Below are positions 36,130-48,190 of a stretch of 64,000 bases of DNA, piece by piece. This DNA comes from Drosophila persimilis (lineage: Eukaryota; Arthropoda; Insecta; Diptera; Drosophilidae): NCBI RefSeq assembly GCF_003286085.1, contig NW_020825317.1:3596001-3660000 (forward strand). Reading direction: 5' to 3'. The position numbers were made by a program, and so were the translations under genes. Each line of letters begins with the position of its first letter. Position 1 is the first letter of the stretch. A model generated the notes under the pieces. It saw only the letters and a list, made by a program, of their open reading frames with translations. It was not told the DNA's origin and made no database searches.

Positions 36130-37260
36130 TGAAATGAGCGATAATGTATCTCTGAACTGTTTACCGAGCTCAAATTAAGTATCTCACAAATGTTTGAGGA
36201 CCTCTTGTAGAATCTTTGAAGTGTTTGGAGGCCTAAAAAAGTATTTGATGGTTTGCTTAGAGAATAAACGTCTGAATTTGTATCTAAACTGTTGATAAGG
36301 AATAAGAATTTGTATCTTTGAACTATTTTAGTCTTTGATTTTGTCCAAAGATTGACCATCTATAAGATGTATGAATTTAGATCGCATTTGAAGATACTTT
36401 TCATTGTATTCATTCATTTCGGATTGAAGAACAGGAAATGTCTTTGGTTTAAAGGTCAAGTTTAATCATTCGTATCTTTTCCATCTTTAAAGAATTCTTT
36501 TACTTAAAATGGCCAGAAAGCACAGTATTTGTATCTTCTAATGAAGAAAGCACAAGATGTGTATCTTTACTAGACCATTCATATCTACTACAATCTCGAT
36601 ATGCTGTTCTAATGAAAAAAGATATGTTATTTATGTGGCAATATATTCAAATACATTTAATATTTCATTTAGAATATATCAGTATATATCTTGTTCCTTT
36701 TGTTGTTTTTTTTTTTTAGATTTTAGATTTTTGTTGTATCTTTGGTAGATTTCGATAGATTTTTAATAAGGAAAAAGCATAGATTAAGTGTCATAAATAG
36801 TTTGTATCTATGGAATTTTTTTGGCAACGAGAAAGAAAAGTGGAATTGTGTCACTAATTGATTTATATTCAAGAAACAAGAACGTTTTTGTGTCCCAAAA
36901 TAGTTTTGAAGTATTTTTAAATCAGTCAAAATGTTTTCGGAATTCTGATTTCTTCAGTTGAGAAGTAACTTTTGTAATTTTATTTTTGTATATTTCAAGG
37001 GGCCTTCATGTAATTTAAGATACTTTTGTTATCTTTGGAGATAGTTTTTTTATATTTTGAGATACGTTTTTATGTACTGTGGTACTGTTGTATCTTAAGT
37101 ATGTATATTCAAGTATCTTTTCATCTTTAAATGTTGCTAAATGTCGTATCTTTCTTGATTTTTGTTCTTTTGATATTTTCTTAATACCTGATGACCGTTG
37201 AATCGACTTTGGATTTCCTTCATTGATATTTATGCAATCTATGTATCTTTTGAGAAGTCC
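36130..37260. repeat. GTATCT/AGATAC-dense patch 2
   Basis: About sixteen GTATCT or AGATAC hexamers occur in 1.1 kb, mostly as TTGTATCTTT-like strings on the plus strand with no fixed period. Random expectation is below one. There is no tandem unit, so this is not an ordinary satellite. Confidence 0.6.
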
Positions 37261-38485
37261 TTGGCGTCTTTGACGCACTTTATGCGGGTTCTTTCGCGGC
37301 GAAGCCACAGGAATGTGTGACTTTTTTATCATATTTTTCTTTGGATGGGTCTTTGATTGTTTCCCAAATCATTCATCGACGAGGGAGAGCGCGTCTACCC
37401 GTTGAAAGTTTTGGGGAAACATTTGCCACATCGATCATCCAGACGATGTCTGGGGTCTGCCAGGGCCATAAACCAAATTTCGTATAGTTTTCTCATGGAC
37501 AACGATGCCATGACTTGGATATAACTCATAATGATGCCACACCACAACTGCCCCCATCCACTGTGCGGGGCTTGGGGCCACTGTTTATATGCATATCATA
37601 AATGTTGTATAAAAGACGCAGACGCCAGCATTATAATTGTTCTGCTGATGAAGCTCGTTGTTGTTTGTTGGGAGATCTTGAAAATATAGGGATGGGGCAG
37701 GGGAATGTGAATGTGAATGAGCTGAATGGTTGAGAGAAATGAGAACTGTGTGTGGAATCAATTTGTCGAAAAACGACTGTGCGACTGGGGCCGGAGTGGG
37801 GAAAGATATATTCCGACATGCAGCAATCGTTAAATGCCCCAACAGACAGCCAGACAGAGCCACATATAGAGCAGACAGATGGACCGATGGACTGATGGAC
37901 TGATGGACCGATGGGGCGACGGGGCGACGGTCATACTCCCGACGCACACAACTCATTTGGAAATTTGTTTGCTGGCTCCATCATCATGCCACATACACAT
38001 ATGCCTGGGAAAAAATGCAGAGGAAATTCTTTTAGTTTTCATAACTTAATTGGATTAGTTTTTTACAGAGGGGCGAAATCCTGTGTGTGCTCGCTCTCGA
38101 GGTTGGATTTTCCTGTGTGTTAATTAAAAGATCATCAAGTGGTTTTTCCTGAACAAAGCGTGTGCTTTGCGGTTCAGGTGCCTGCATTTCCCACAGAAAG
38201 AAAGCACATCAAAGCGGAGGAGTATCTCCCTAATTGCATTTTAATTGAACATCTTTGTGGATGTATTTGGAGTCATGCAGCTGCACCCATCGGTTGCTTC
38301 CTAGTAATAATTTCTGCATCTCCCACCTCCCACCTCTCTTGCTTTTTAAGGGGAAAAGGTCGTGCCTGGCACTGGCTAAAATGTCAGGATGCAGATGCAT
38401 GGCATTCAAAGGCTTGTGTTTTATAGGTACATATTTGTGCAAATGTCATAATGTGCCGCAACCAATGGAGGCCGCCACAGGGGAA

Positions 38486-38510
38486 GCTGCTGCTGCTGCT
38501 GCTGCTGCTG
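38486..38510 (+). repeat. CTG/GCT triplet repeat
   Basis: Eight GCT units in non-coding intron sequence. Confidence 0.85.
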
Positions 38511-41500
38511 GTCGATCTGCTGACAGTGCCCCTTTCGCGTTCCCCTGTTTTGTGGCACGAGGTCAATTTTTGCTCTGGCGCTTGATAGTAATTCTACCAT
38601 AAAAAAGCACACAGAGAGACACACAAAAAATGGGTACAAATTGGAACAAAAGAAATGGGAACAGCCAGAGAAGAACAGAAGAACGGCAGCAACAATTGCC
38701 CGTCATTGTGTTGCATGTTGCATGTGCAACGCAGCGTTCAGCTACTGCCACTGGTACTGATGCGCTGCTTGTCAGTCACGCAACAACAGTAGTGATTGCC
38801 TCACACAACTGTACTACACGTATCTGCCCCTAATTGTTTATCGAAACCGAAGAGGAGGAGGAGGAAAAGAAGAGCCATGCTTATATCCCAAGGTTCTTCA
38901 TCATTGGAGCGCCTATGGGCTTGACTTATGTAGCTATCGATAAAAACCGACTTGAAAAGTTACTTAAAACTTTTTGGCTAGGAAATAACTCAATATTAAA
39001 TATGATGTGCCTTTGCAATGGATATATATCATTAACGAATCGGTTATCCTGTGATTAAAATCCATCAGTTGGCATAACACGGCGTTGAACTCGTGGAGAG
39101 TCAGTAGTAAGAACTCCAAACAATTGGTCGGAAATTTGTGGAACGAAAACAGTGGACAACAAAATTGAACCAAAGCGACTTTTCCTGATGGATTTGGGGC
39201 AATTATCGATCGGTCTATAGTTTTGAATCGGAATTAAATCGATAAATCATCCTTTTAGCGCAACGGCATTGTCTGAAAGTCCCAGCGGAACGCACATCTC
39301 CCGTTGGTTTATCGTTAAACTGTGCGTGGCACATTAGCGGAGGGGCATTCAGTCATCATTCAATCAACTCCATATCTCCATATTGACCACATTTGGCTGT
39401 CGCACCACCAATTAGAGGCGACCATGCACCGGGGGATTCCGGGGCGTAGGCGTAGGCAGAGCCAGCAGATCAAGTTACATCATTAGAATGAAAACAGTAG
39501 CCAAAACAGAAAGCAAATGCATGGGCAAAACGAAACATTTGGAAATTAATTAGGGCCCAAAGTCGTGTTGAATTAGTCCGACGGCCACAATGTTGCAACT
39601 GCAGCCACTGCCAACAACAGCACCAACAGCAGCAACAGGAGGATATCTAATTGAATTTTAAATAACCCGTTGCCCAAAAAGGGATCTCCCCCAAAAACTT
39701 TTGTGGGCATCACAGGATAGGATTTGTGGCCTAATCAGCTCTGTTCCAGTCTCTGCCGATGCTGATGCTGATGCTTCTGCTGCTGCTGTTGCATGCATCA
39801 CCAGTGATCACATTCCACTTTGGTGCAAGGGCGGGAGCGGGACAATGTTTTATGCAACTCGGAACGGAATCATATTATTTTAATAATGGCCTGACAGTTG
39901 CAGAAACTGTCGTTCAGCGGCTGAGTTTGGTGCACAAACGGATGCGGGCGCCAGGGCTGCCGAGCGACACATTGAAGCGCTCTTTTGAAGGCACACTTTG
40001 GCGCACATCACACAAAGTCAGTGATTAAACTATTTATGACAGCTTTCAAATGCTCTCCTCTCCCCACTTCCCACTTCCCATTTCCCATTTTACACTTTAC
40101 ACTTTACAGTGTCCATAAAAGGGCTGCCAGGGTTGCCAATGCGGTCAGCAGAAAGGAGCAGCAACAAAGAGCAATAAACATTTACGCTGGCAAAAAGGAA
40201 ATTAAGAAAATGAGCCAGAAATGGGGCAAAAAAAAAGAGAGAAAAGGAAAGAAAAAGGCAACCGCAGCGCAGATTCCACATTGCGGTTGGGGCAACACTG
40301 TTGCTGCTGCCACGCCTTGGGGGCATGACTCTCGACTGTCGACTCGCGACTCTCCCTCTTCCACAGAGACACACATTGTTGCTGTTGTGGCAGGCAACCC
40401 TTTCTTCCCTTTTTGGACCATTCCATTGTTGTCATGTACAGTTATGCCCGGCCTTTCGTCACGCAGATTGGAATGTTTTGGGAATGGAACACGGCCTTGT
40501 CAATCGAAATAAAAGCGGGATAAAAGTACCAAGGACTGCGACTGAAAATCAGTATTTTATGTGCCACAAGAGCAGGGCTCATATTTGTGTTGACTTCCTA
40601 ACCGATCTACAGCTGTTTCGTCTTCCGAGCATTTATGTCGTTTCACAGGTGAAACTTCTTTTGGAACAATCAACTCCCACACACTTTCCACATAATTATC
40701 ATTCTTTTCGCCACGCCCTGCCTTTCATCTTCGGCGCCTAATTAAACTTCTTTCACCCACTTGAGGCAGCGTCACACAAATGGAGGAGGCGGTGGAGGCG
40801 GAGGAGCAGGAGCCAGGCAGAAGAGCTGCTGCTTCAAAGTCGCCGACAAAGTGACATCTGAGGCATGGCGGGGCCCTACTGCCTCGTTTAGTTGTTCATT
40901 TGTTTGACTGTGTCTCTGTCTTACTTCTATTATTACCATGCAACATGAGAAGGGGCAAAGAGGCGGTGGCAACCTCATCAATTGACTTCAATTCCACGAT
41001 GATGGCGAACGGCAGCTGCCTCAAGAACTTCCTACTTATGCTCCACGCTCCACGCTCCACTCTCCACTCTCTCCACTCAAAGCCATTTGACAGTTTTCTT
41101 CTCTTGTTCCATCGAGTGATAGAGGCAGGCAGGCAGGCAGGCAGCCAGAGCAGGGTTACCACCTGAATAATGAAAGAAGTACAGTTGTGTCGGCCGTAAC
41201 TACCTGCCTTATCCGCCTCGCCCGCGTCGGAGCGAGGGGAAACCTAATCATAATGAAGGCGTTTTCCCCTTCCTGCTGCTAATGGAATTCTTTTGCAGTT
41301 TCCTCTCGTCTTAAGCCTTAATCTTCTCTATCCTCCACTCCTCCACTCCTCAGTCAGCGCTCCGCTCCAGAGTTGATTACACATCGAAGGCTTCTTTTTG
41401 TTAATTAAAAGCTCGTTTGGCTTCGGCTCCAGGCCGAAGCTCCGAGCAAATTTCTTTTTTATTTCGCTTTCCCGCCGATGATTAAATTATTTAGTTAAAT

Positions 41501-42013
41501 TATTCCCAAAAGGATTCCCCCGAACAACAATTGAAAGTCAAGGCCTCTGGTAGGTTCTGAATTTCACTGTCTGCTGATTGCAGCTCGACGGTGCCACCCT
41601 CTCCCACGGTCTCTAGTGCTGCGGAGTTTTTCCCGGAATCAAGAGTCGAGAGAGAATCAAGTGTCTATCAGCAGTCGCAGTGGCAGTAGCTCTGGCATCA
41701 GCACAAGGCATCTGGTGCTGCTGCTCCTGCAGCTGCAGTTGACATGCAAAGTCAGCATTAAAAAAGTGAAGAAAATCAAGAGATAGCCACGAAATAGGAG
41801 ATACACTTTGCAAGCGCAGTGAGAACAAAGTTCGAAGTACAGTTTCTCACATTTTGAGACTCTTTCATAGCTTTGGGGGGGTTTTTCTTTGTTCCATAAA
41901 ATACCCAGAGAATAAATCTTTTCACAGGCTTTATCTTTCTATCGGTAGATAAGGATCTTTCTCAAATTTAAGCTAAGATTTCTCTGAAATGCAGCTGGAC
42001 ATGAGCTGAAGAA

Positions 42014-42310
42014 AGATTAATTGATTCGCAAAACTAATCGATATCGATAAAATCGAAATTATAGACAAACATCGAATTTGGCGATACTTTTTTAGTATTT
42101 CATCTTCTAAATATGATACATATAATATAAAAATCACTTGTGGCAACGTGTGTCGATATATCGATATATTTTAAGTTTTCATCAAAATGGAAAATATCAA
42201 TCAAATATATACAGTTTTAACATTGCATTGTCAAAATACCAGAATCAACTCGTATCAAATGATTTCGATACCATCTAAGCATTCAACCCAAATCGAATTT
42301 ATCGATCTGT
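42014..42310. promoter_or_regulatory. ATCGAT cluster A
   Basis: It includes TATCGATA at about 42040 and 42155 plus other ATCGAT sites. TATCGATA is the DREF site and CGATA the BEAF-32 half-site in flies; occupancy is unknown. Confidence 0.4.
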
Positions 42311-43708
42311 CTATCTATAAACCGATATATTTCGAATTATCTAAAGCATACCCAAAAAACCCTTGTCAAATGGTCTCCAGTCCGCTTCGAATGACACGTT
42401 AGCTTGGAGGAACTCTAAGGAAACCTCCGTAGGAAGGGCATCCCAAAAGAAAAAGCCAAACGAGCAGTATACATTTATGTACGTAAGGGTATACCCTCGA
42501 TACAGATATACATAGATATTGTATTGCGGGGCGGGAGGAGAAGCTAAGTGGGCAGCAAAGTAGTAGCTAAAGTAGCTTCCTTCTGGTGTTCAGATGTTCT
42601 GCTGTTCTGCTGTTCCGCTGCTCTGCTGTTCTGCTCTTCTGCTGCCCCCTCGACAGCTCGACTACTACCAAATGCAGTGACAATTGGCCGTTCGTTTTTG
42701 AGTGTGGCCAGAGCAGACAAGTTGACCCATTTTGTGGGTAAACGAGTGGAAGGGCAAGTGTTGCAAGTGTTGCAAGTCTTGCAATTGGCAAGTTTCGCAT
42801 CGGAATCAATGAGAAGGAAGCCAACTGGCGCTGACATCATCTTGGAAATTCAACTTCGACTCTTCGCCTTCGCCTTCTCCTTGGTTTTTTCTTTTCTTAT
42901 TTTCTTGTGCGATGTTTTGTTATTGCAGAATGTTCTTTTCGTTTGAGTTGCCATGAATTTATAAACAGTGTTGAAATTGCCACTGGAAGCCCCCCACAAC
43001 ACTCCATTTATAAAATATATTTTTGATACGATATACGACTATGTGTATATGTGCATTCCCTCTTCTCAAACAAACTTTCGCTTAATAAAATTTAATTTCT
43101 AAATTACAATAAGGGACGCGCGTACAACTTTCTTCCATTCGCTGGCTATAAATTTTCAATTTTCATAACGAACAATGTCGTTCGATGGGGCATGCCACAA
43201 AGAGCCACCACCAGCACCACAGAGGAGGAGTAGCAGGAGGGAGATGGCTTTATGTTTTGATTGTTTTTTGGTGGAAAAGCCAAAGTTTTCATTTTTATCT
43301 TTCGACTGCATCTGAATCACGAATGTCAATTACTGGGGAGCCAACAAGCTGTGGGAAAGCAGCAGGGGGAAAAGCCATCCAGCACACGCATTAGGGAGAA
43401 CATTTGGGGTGGCTGACGTTCCCCATAAGGAAAAGCGAAAGTTTGTCCTTGCCGCCGAGGCTGACGCCACTCCGATGCCCGATGACATCAGCATCATCCC
43501 ATCGTTTGGATGTCTTTTCCATACCCTTTTCGACGCGGACGGGGGGATTCAATCTACGAACTATGTTTTATTTTGGCTTTAAGCCCAACGAAGGGAAATG
43601 CTTTCTTTTGAGGGGTTCCTAAGTGATCTGTAGAGGCGATCGGTGCCATGTGACTCGACACAGCTCTTCTCTCGTCTTTCTAAAACTAAGATTACCTTTT
43701 GATTAAGC

Positions 43709-43753
43709 ATTAACACAATATTTTGTTTGTTCTTTCTCTTTGCAGGTATGTAT
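43709..43753 (+). other. Ratchet point 2 (recursive splice site), junction 43745/43746
   Basis: A TTAAC branch motif (43710-43714; A 33 nt upstream) and the tract TTTTGTTTGTTCTTTCTCTT lead to TGCAG, which directly abuts GTATGTATT. It is 11,605 nt after ratchet point 1. Confidence 0.78.
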
Positions 43754-43798
43754 TTGAGGCCACACGACTGTCCCCCGAAAAACATTTCCACATCGTTT
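43746..43798 (+). other. Candidate RS exon of ratchet point 2 (53 nt)
   Basis: The stretch runs from the ratchet junction to a GT (CGTTT|GTATAA) that lies inside the block identical to ratchet point 3. That donor is weak, so the 3' boundary is tentative. Read in the frame of the first coding exon it gives GMYLRPHDCPPKNISTSF, and read-through past it meets TAA at once. Another frame reads YVFEATRLSPEKHFHIVCII. At 53 nt, inclusion would shift the frame. Confidence 0.4.
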
Positions 43799-43806
43799 GT
43801 ATAATT
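43784..43806 (+). repeat. 23-nt block shared by ratchet points 2 and 3 (copy at RP2)
   Basis: It begins at +39 from the junction with ATTTCCACATCGTTTG and continues TATAATT. It is identical to 55028-55050, which is also at +39. Confidence 0.85.
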
Positions 43807-44828
43807 AATAGATTTTTCAAGTGGGGAAAAGTGTGGCCAGCTGCCAGCCCTCTCGATTAAAGCGGCCTTTGGGAAGTGGGGCTCATTATTAGTCATCCTC
43901 CTCGAAGAGCAAAAGTGTTTCCCCCCCATGTTCAATATGCGATAAATCCATGGACATGCCGTCTGAATCACTCCTCTTTTATTGGTTATGAAACATAAAT
44001 TTCCACTTGGTTTTCCAGCAGGCAAAGAGAAAAACAGAGCTCGGCAAATTAAATGAAATTCCGCAAACCACATACAATATTTTTCGCATCGAATTTAATT
44101 TGTTGCTGTTTAAAAAAAAACTTCTTGGAGAGCCTTTCATTTATCTGTAGTCCCATTTTTTGTTTTGCCTGATGCAAATCCTAAAAATACAAAATCATCA
44201 ACAGAAATCGCACGCGAAATGGAATGGCATGGGATTGGGAATGGGAATGGGAACGGGAAGGAAGGGGTGGGAAGTGAAATGGAATGGAATGGAAAGGGTT
44301 AAATGGCACCGACAGTGGTAGGGACTGGCACTGACGCTGGCGCTGGCACTGGTTGTTGCCACAGTTGCAATTGCAACGTAAATAGACTTTTTCAATGCAC
44401 TTGACACATGCTATTAAATGGCAGCCGGCGGCGGTGGCGGCGGTGCCTTCTGCGATGGAAGTGGGGTCGCCTCCGAATGGAGCAGACAGATACGAGAGAA
44501 CGAGCGAGCGCTCATATGTGCCCCGGTTGCAAGGGGGGGAAATATGTTATTTTTCGTCCCTCCTCTTTGTGGGCTTTATTTTTCTCTCACTGTTGCCACT
44601 GCTTTTTCAATACATCCAATATTTATATGCTGTTAGATTCGGCCGCAACCCAGCAGCGATTGCCCCTGCCACTGTCCTGCCACTGCACTTGCCCCACCGA
44701 TGCTACTCCAGACGAACAGCACGCCAGCATGCCCCAAGGGGTGGTTATGGCTGCTGCTAAGCGAAGTTTAGTGGCTCTCCGAAGTGTAGGGTATCCAAAA
44801 TACTTTCCCGTAAGCGAATTTCGATGAA

Positions 44829-44985
44829 AATGTTATCGATAGCGAGCGATTATCCCATGCTATCGATGTTACAAATGACTCTAAAATAATTTGTAGTCAA
44901 AATTAAATCTGAATTAAGAATTCATATCTGAATAAAATCGAGGAAATTCCAATAATCGATCGGTTTAGTATTATCGATAGCCAGG
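44829..44985. promoter_or_regulatory. ATCGAT cluster B
   Basis: Four ATCGAT sites, two of them perfect TATCGATA (about 44834 and 44973). Confidence 0.4.
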
Positions 44986-46329
44986 AGACGAGCCCCCTGC
45001 GCGTAAAATATCCGGACGACCACGACGACCAAAAACTTAATAACCGATAACCGATATCCATAAGAACTTTATAGTCGAAATGATCTTAGAAACACTAAGG
45101 TGTTCATTATCGGATGCCAGTCGTTTGAAATGACGATAATTTTCGTTAGGAGGAGCTCATAGGAGCTCATAGAACTCTAGCCATAAAGGCAGTGTAGAGC
45201 ACCTCAGCGAACGGAAAGACAGAGCCAGATATGCAAAACGAAAAAACAGGAGGAAAACATAAATGGGGGGAAAACGTTATCCGGCAGCAGACGAGCGATG
45301 CGACTCGATGCTGTGGCATCTGAGTGGGGTGGGGGAGTAGGAGGAGGAGGTGAAGGTGGAGGTGGAGGGGCGGGGGCAAACCTTTTTAGTGACATGAAAA
45401 ATGTGCAACAGAACAGAAAAGAGAGAAAACCGAAATAAAAGTAGAATAAAACCAAACGGAAAAGAAAAAGAAAAAGATAGAGCAGGTCTAAATAATAAAA
45501 TCAGAATGAAATGAATCGTTTCTGGGGAAAACCTGAGGGAAAAGCTATTGAAAAAATATTGTCGGCATCATCGGCCAAATCCTGGCCATTGACTCCCTGT
45601 TTTGCTTCTGCTGTGCGAATGGAAAGCCAAATAAAAATCGTTTAACCGCAAAAAGTGGCGCACATAATAAAAGTCCGAATTGCCCGAGGGCGAGGCAGGG
45701 GCAGAGGCAGAAGCAGAGGCGCCACACAGATCCCTGCATGCCATACATGTGTGTATGTGTGTGTGTGTGCATATCCCTGACCCAAACGATATCGGAACGT
45801 GGTTATGAATTGAATGCAGAGTTCGGACACTCTGTTCCCGTCCACATTAAATAACTACAAAATGCGGAGATTGTTTTTCCTTCCTTTTTGGGGCCCGTGG
45901 TTCGTCGTCCACAGCTTTTCCTCTTTTTCTGGTGGCCAAATGTGGAATGAGAATCTGATTTGATTGCAAAACCGAATGCGAATGGGTCCGTGGGCCGTGA
46001 TTTTTCATAGCTTCACTTTTAATTGCCGGTGTCGTTTGGACGTCGCAATTGATAAGCCGAAAATGGAAATGCGGCCGAAAAAAGGAGAGCGACAAGTCAG
46101 CGAATGGAAAGAGTTATGCAAAAAGGGTTTAAAATAATGTGTGGGCGTTAAGAGAGGTGGAAATTACACGCACATGTATTTGGGATTGAGCAGGCAAAGG
46201 TGGAAGTTTGGTTGAAATATATCAGTGGAAGAAGGTTCCAATCATCGCTGAACAGTTGAAACGATGAAACTGGAAAAGAGGGAGGACGGGAAAGAAATGG
46301 AGAAGAAATCTCATAAAATATAGCGATAA

Positions 46330-46530
46330 TAGATAATTTATCGATAAAATATGTACAAATATTAAGGGAAAAATGGAAGAGAATCACAGAGAAAGAAGGA
46401 TGAGTGTTTGAAGTAATCGATCATCCAAGAAACCACAATGTCAACCTTCATTTGCGCTTCATATGACACAAAAACAAAAGCCCCTTTCACGCATACAGAT
46501 ATCGACCACTGATATCGATACAATCGATAT
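46330..46530. promoter_or_regulatory. ATCGAT cluster C
   Basis: TATCGATA at about 46339 and 46513, with two further ATCGAT sites between and after them. Confidence 0.4.
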
Positions 46531-47784
46531 GCAAATGCCAAACAATCGCTTTGCAATCGTATGAAATCGAGAGCTGAATAAAAGAACACCAAATGCAGTC
46601 CCCATTTCCATTTGCATTTGCATTCTGCTTGCCCTCTGAAGTGGCGGCTACTGCCACAAATGACCGCTTCCGCATTCGGCGTTCGGCATTCGGGCGTTGG
46701 GGCGTTGGGGCAGACGTGGAGGCTGAGAGAGTGAGAGTGAAATGAATTATTTATCGACTTAATTTCGTATGTAATCGGATTCTGGGCACGGCCATCTGAC
46801 TTGAGACCTCGCTCTCTCGGTGCTTCCTGCACTCACAATCGATAATTCATATGCATGGCGTCTGCTGTCTGCCGTCTGCCGTCTGGCAGAAGTCGTTGCG
46901 CTGTCGAAGATCTGCGTCTCTGCTCTCTGCTCTCTGCCCTTCCAGATACATACATACATCCGACATATTGTAAATCATTTTTGACTTTTTTACGTGCGGC
47001 ATTATCTCTGCTTAAGATTTATGCAGGCAAAATTGTGTGTCAATTTACTCCGGCCGTTCCTCGGTGTCACACAGCGTCCCGGCTACACCATGGCCTCCAC
47101 ATGCAAATTGTCCTCGTAGTCGTCGTGGTTGTTGCCACCAGGGCTCAATGATGTGGAAAATGTGAATTTATATGAGGCGGCGGCATAAGTAATAAAATGG
47201 GAGGAAGGGGGGAGGGGCGAGGGGCGAGGAACGAAAGTGTGGCAATCGACAAGAGTCGAGGCCTGTGTCCTGTAGCCCCCGGCTTCTACCGTAGCCGCAG
47301 CCGTAGCCGTAGCCGTATCCTTGTCAATGATGCCCGTAAAGATAATTTTAACGATGTCGATAAACTTCAATTTCCATTCCCACTGAAAGAGAGGGTGAGA
47401 GAGAGAGCAGACCGGCCATTTATGAGGAGTTTTTTTCTCCATTTTCCAGGCTTCTTTTTGTTCGCTTGAATGCCATTTAACTGTGTGTAATATTGGGGGG
47501 TAATAATGCGACGACAAGCGACAACCGATGAACGAAAGGCAGTCTGAACGGGAGTCGCTAGTGGGTGCCACATCCTGATTGAGTCCGACGCTTCGATGAT
47601 TCTTTATTGCAATCGGATTATCCTCCGTGCGGTCATCGAGCGCTCTGATCCTTTATGCTCTCTGTGTTCAATATTTGTATTTTAACTATCGGAAAGGCTT
47701 CGATAGTGCATTTTTCACACTCGATAGATTCGATATGAATGGATCTAAGGAAATATCTTCAAGCTCAGCTTTGCACACGCTTCA

Positions 47785-48190
47785 ACGATTACATATCGAT
47801 CGCTTTTTTTCGACAACCACACACGAGTAGTACCGTTATTGTGATGGATTAATGTCGATATTCGCTATCGATATGATAAACGGTGGGATCGATAATCAAT
47901 TTCTTCACAATGAAATCGGAATTTGAGGGGTAATTAGTCTAATCGATTACTATCGATTATCTGTTATAGATCACCGATACATGTGTGAGTCGGTCTTTGG
48001 TGTTGGATCGCTGCAGGAGCGAACTATAGGGTCGCAGGCAATGACCAAACTATAATTTCAATGTATCTTTAAGTTTAAAGATGTTTTAACGTCGGCTGAC
48101 CGACACGAAGAGAGTGAATAGTTAGTTTCTTGGATCGCTATCGATAATAGTGGTAAAATTACGATGCGATTATCATTATCGATCTTCCCC
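47785..48190. promoter_or_regulatory. ATCGAT cluster D
   Basis: The densest cluster: seven ATCGAT sites in 0.4 kb, including TATCGATA at about 47866 and 48138. Confidence 0.45.

Larger units (their letters stand above)
32141..43745 (+). other. Intron segment 2 (11.6 kb), ratchet point 1 to 2
   Basis: No supported exon. It contains GTATCT-dense DNA (to about 38.2 kb), two copies of the 25-bp motif (32941, 35129), CAAAGC-type and CTG8 repeats, CT/GT microsatellites and the first ATCGAT cluster (42.0-42.3 kb). CAG|GT pairs at 38426/38427 and 40648/40649 were examined and not accepted as ratchet points. Confidence 0.55.

Noticed and set aside
38410..38436. Possible ratchet point TGTGTTTTATAG|GTACAT
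   Set aside because: Donor GTACAT is poor and the tract is broken by purines.
40628..40656. Possible ratchet point TCGTTTCACAG|GTGAAA
   Set aside because: Pyrimidine tract is short and GTGAAA is a weak donor; it falls between ratchet points 2 and 1 without the regular layout of the other three.
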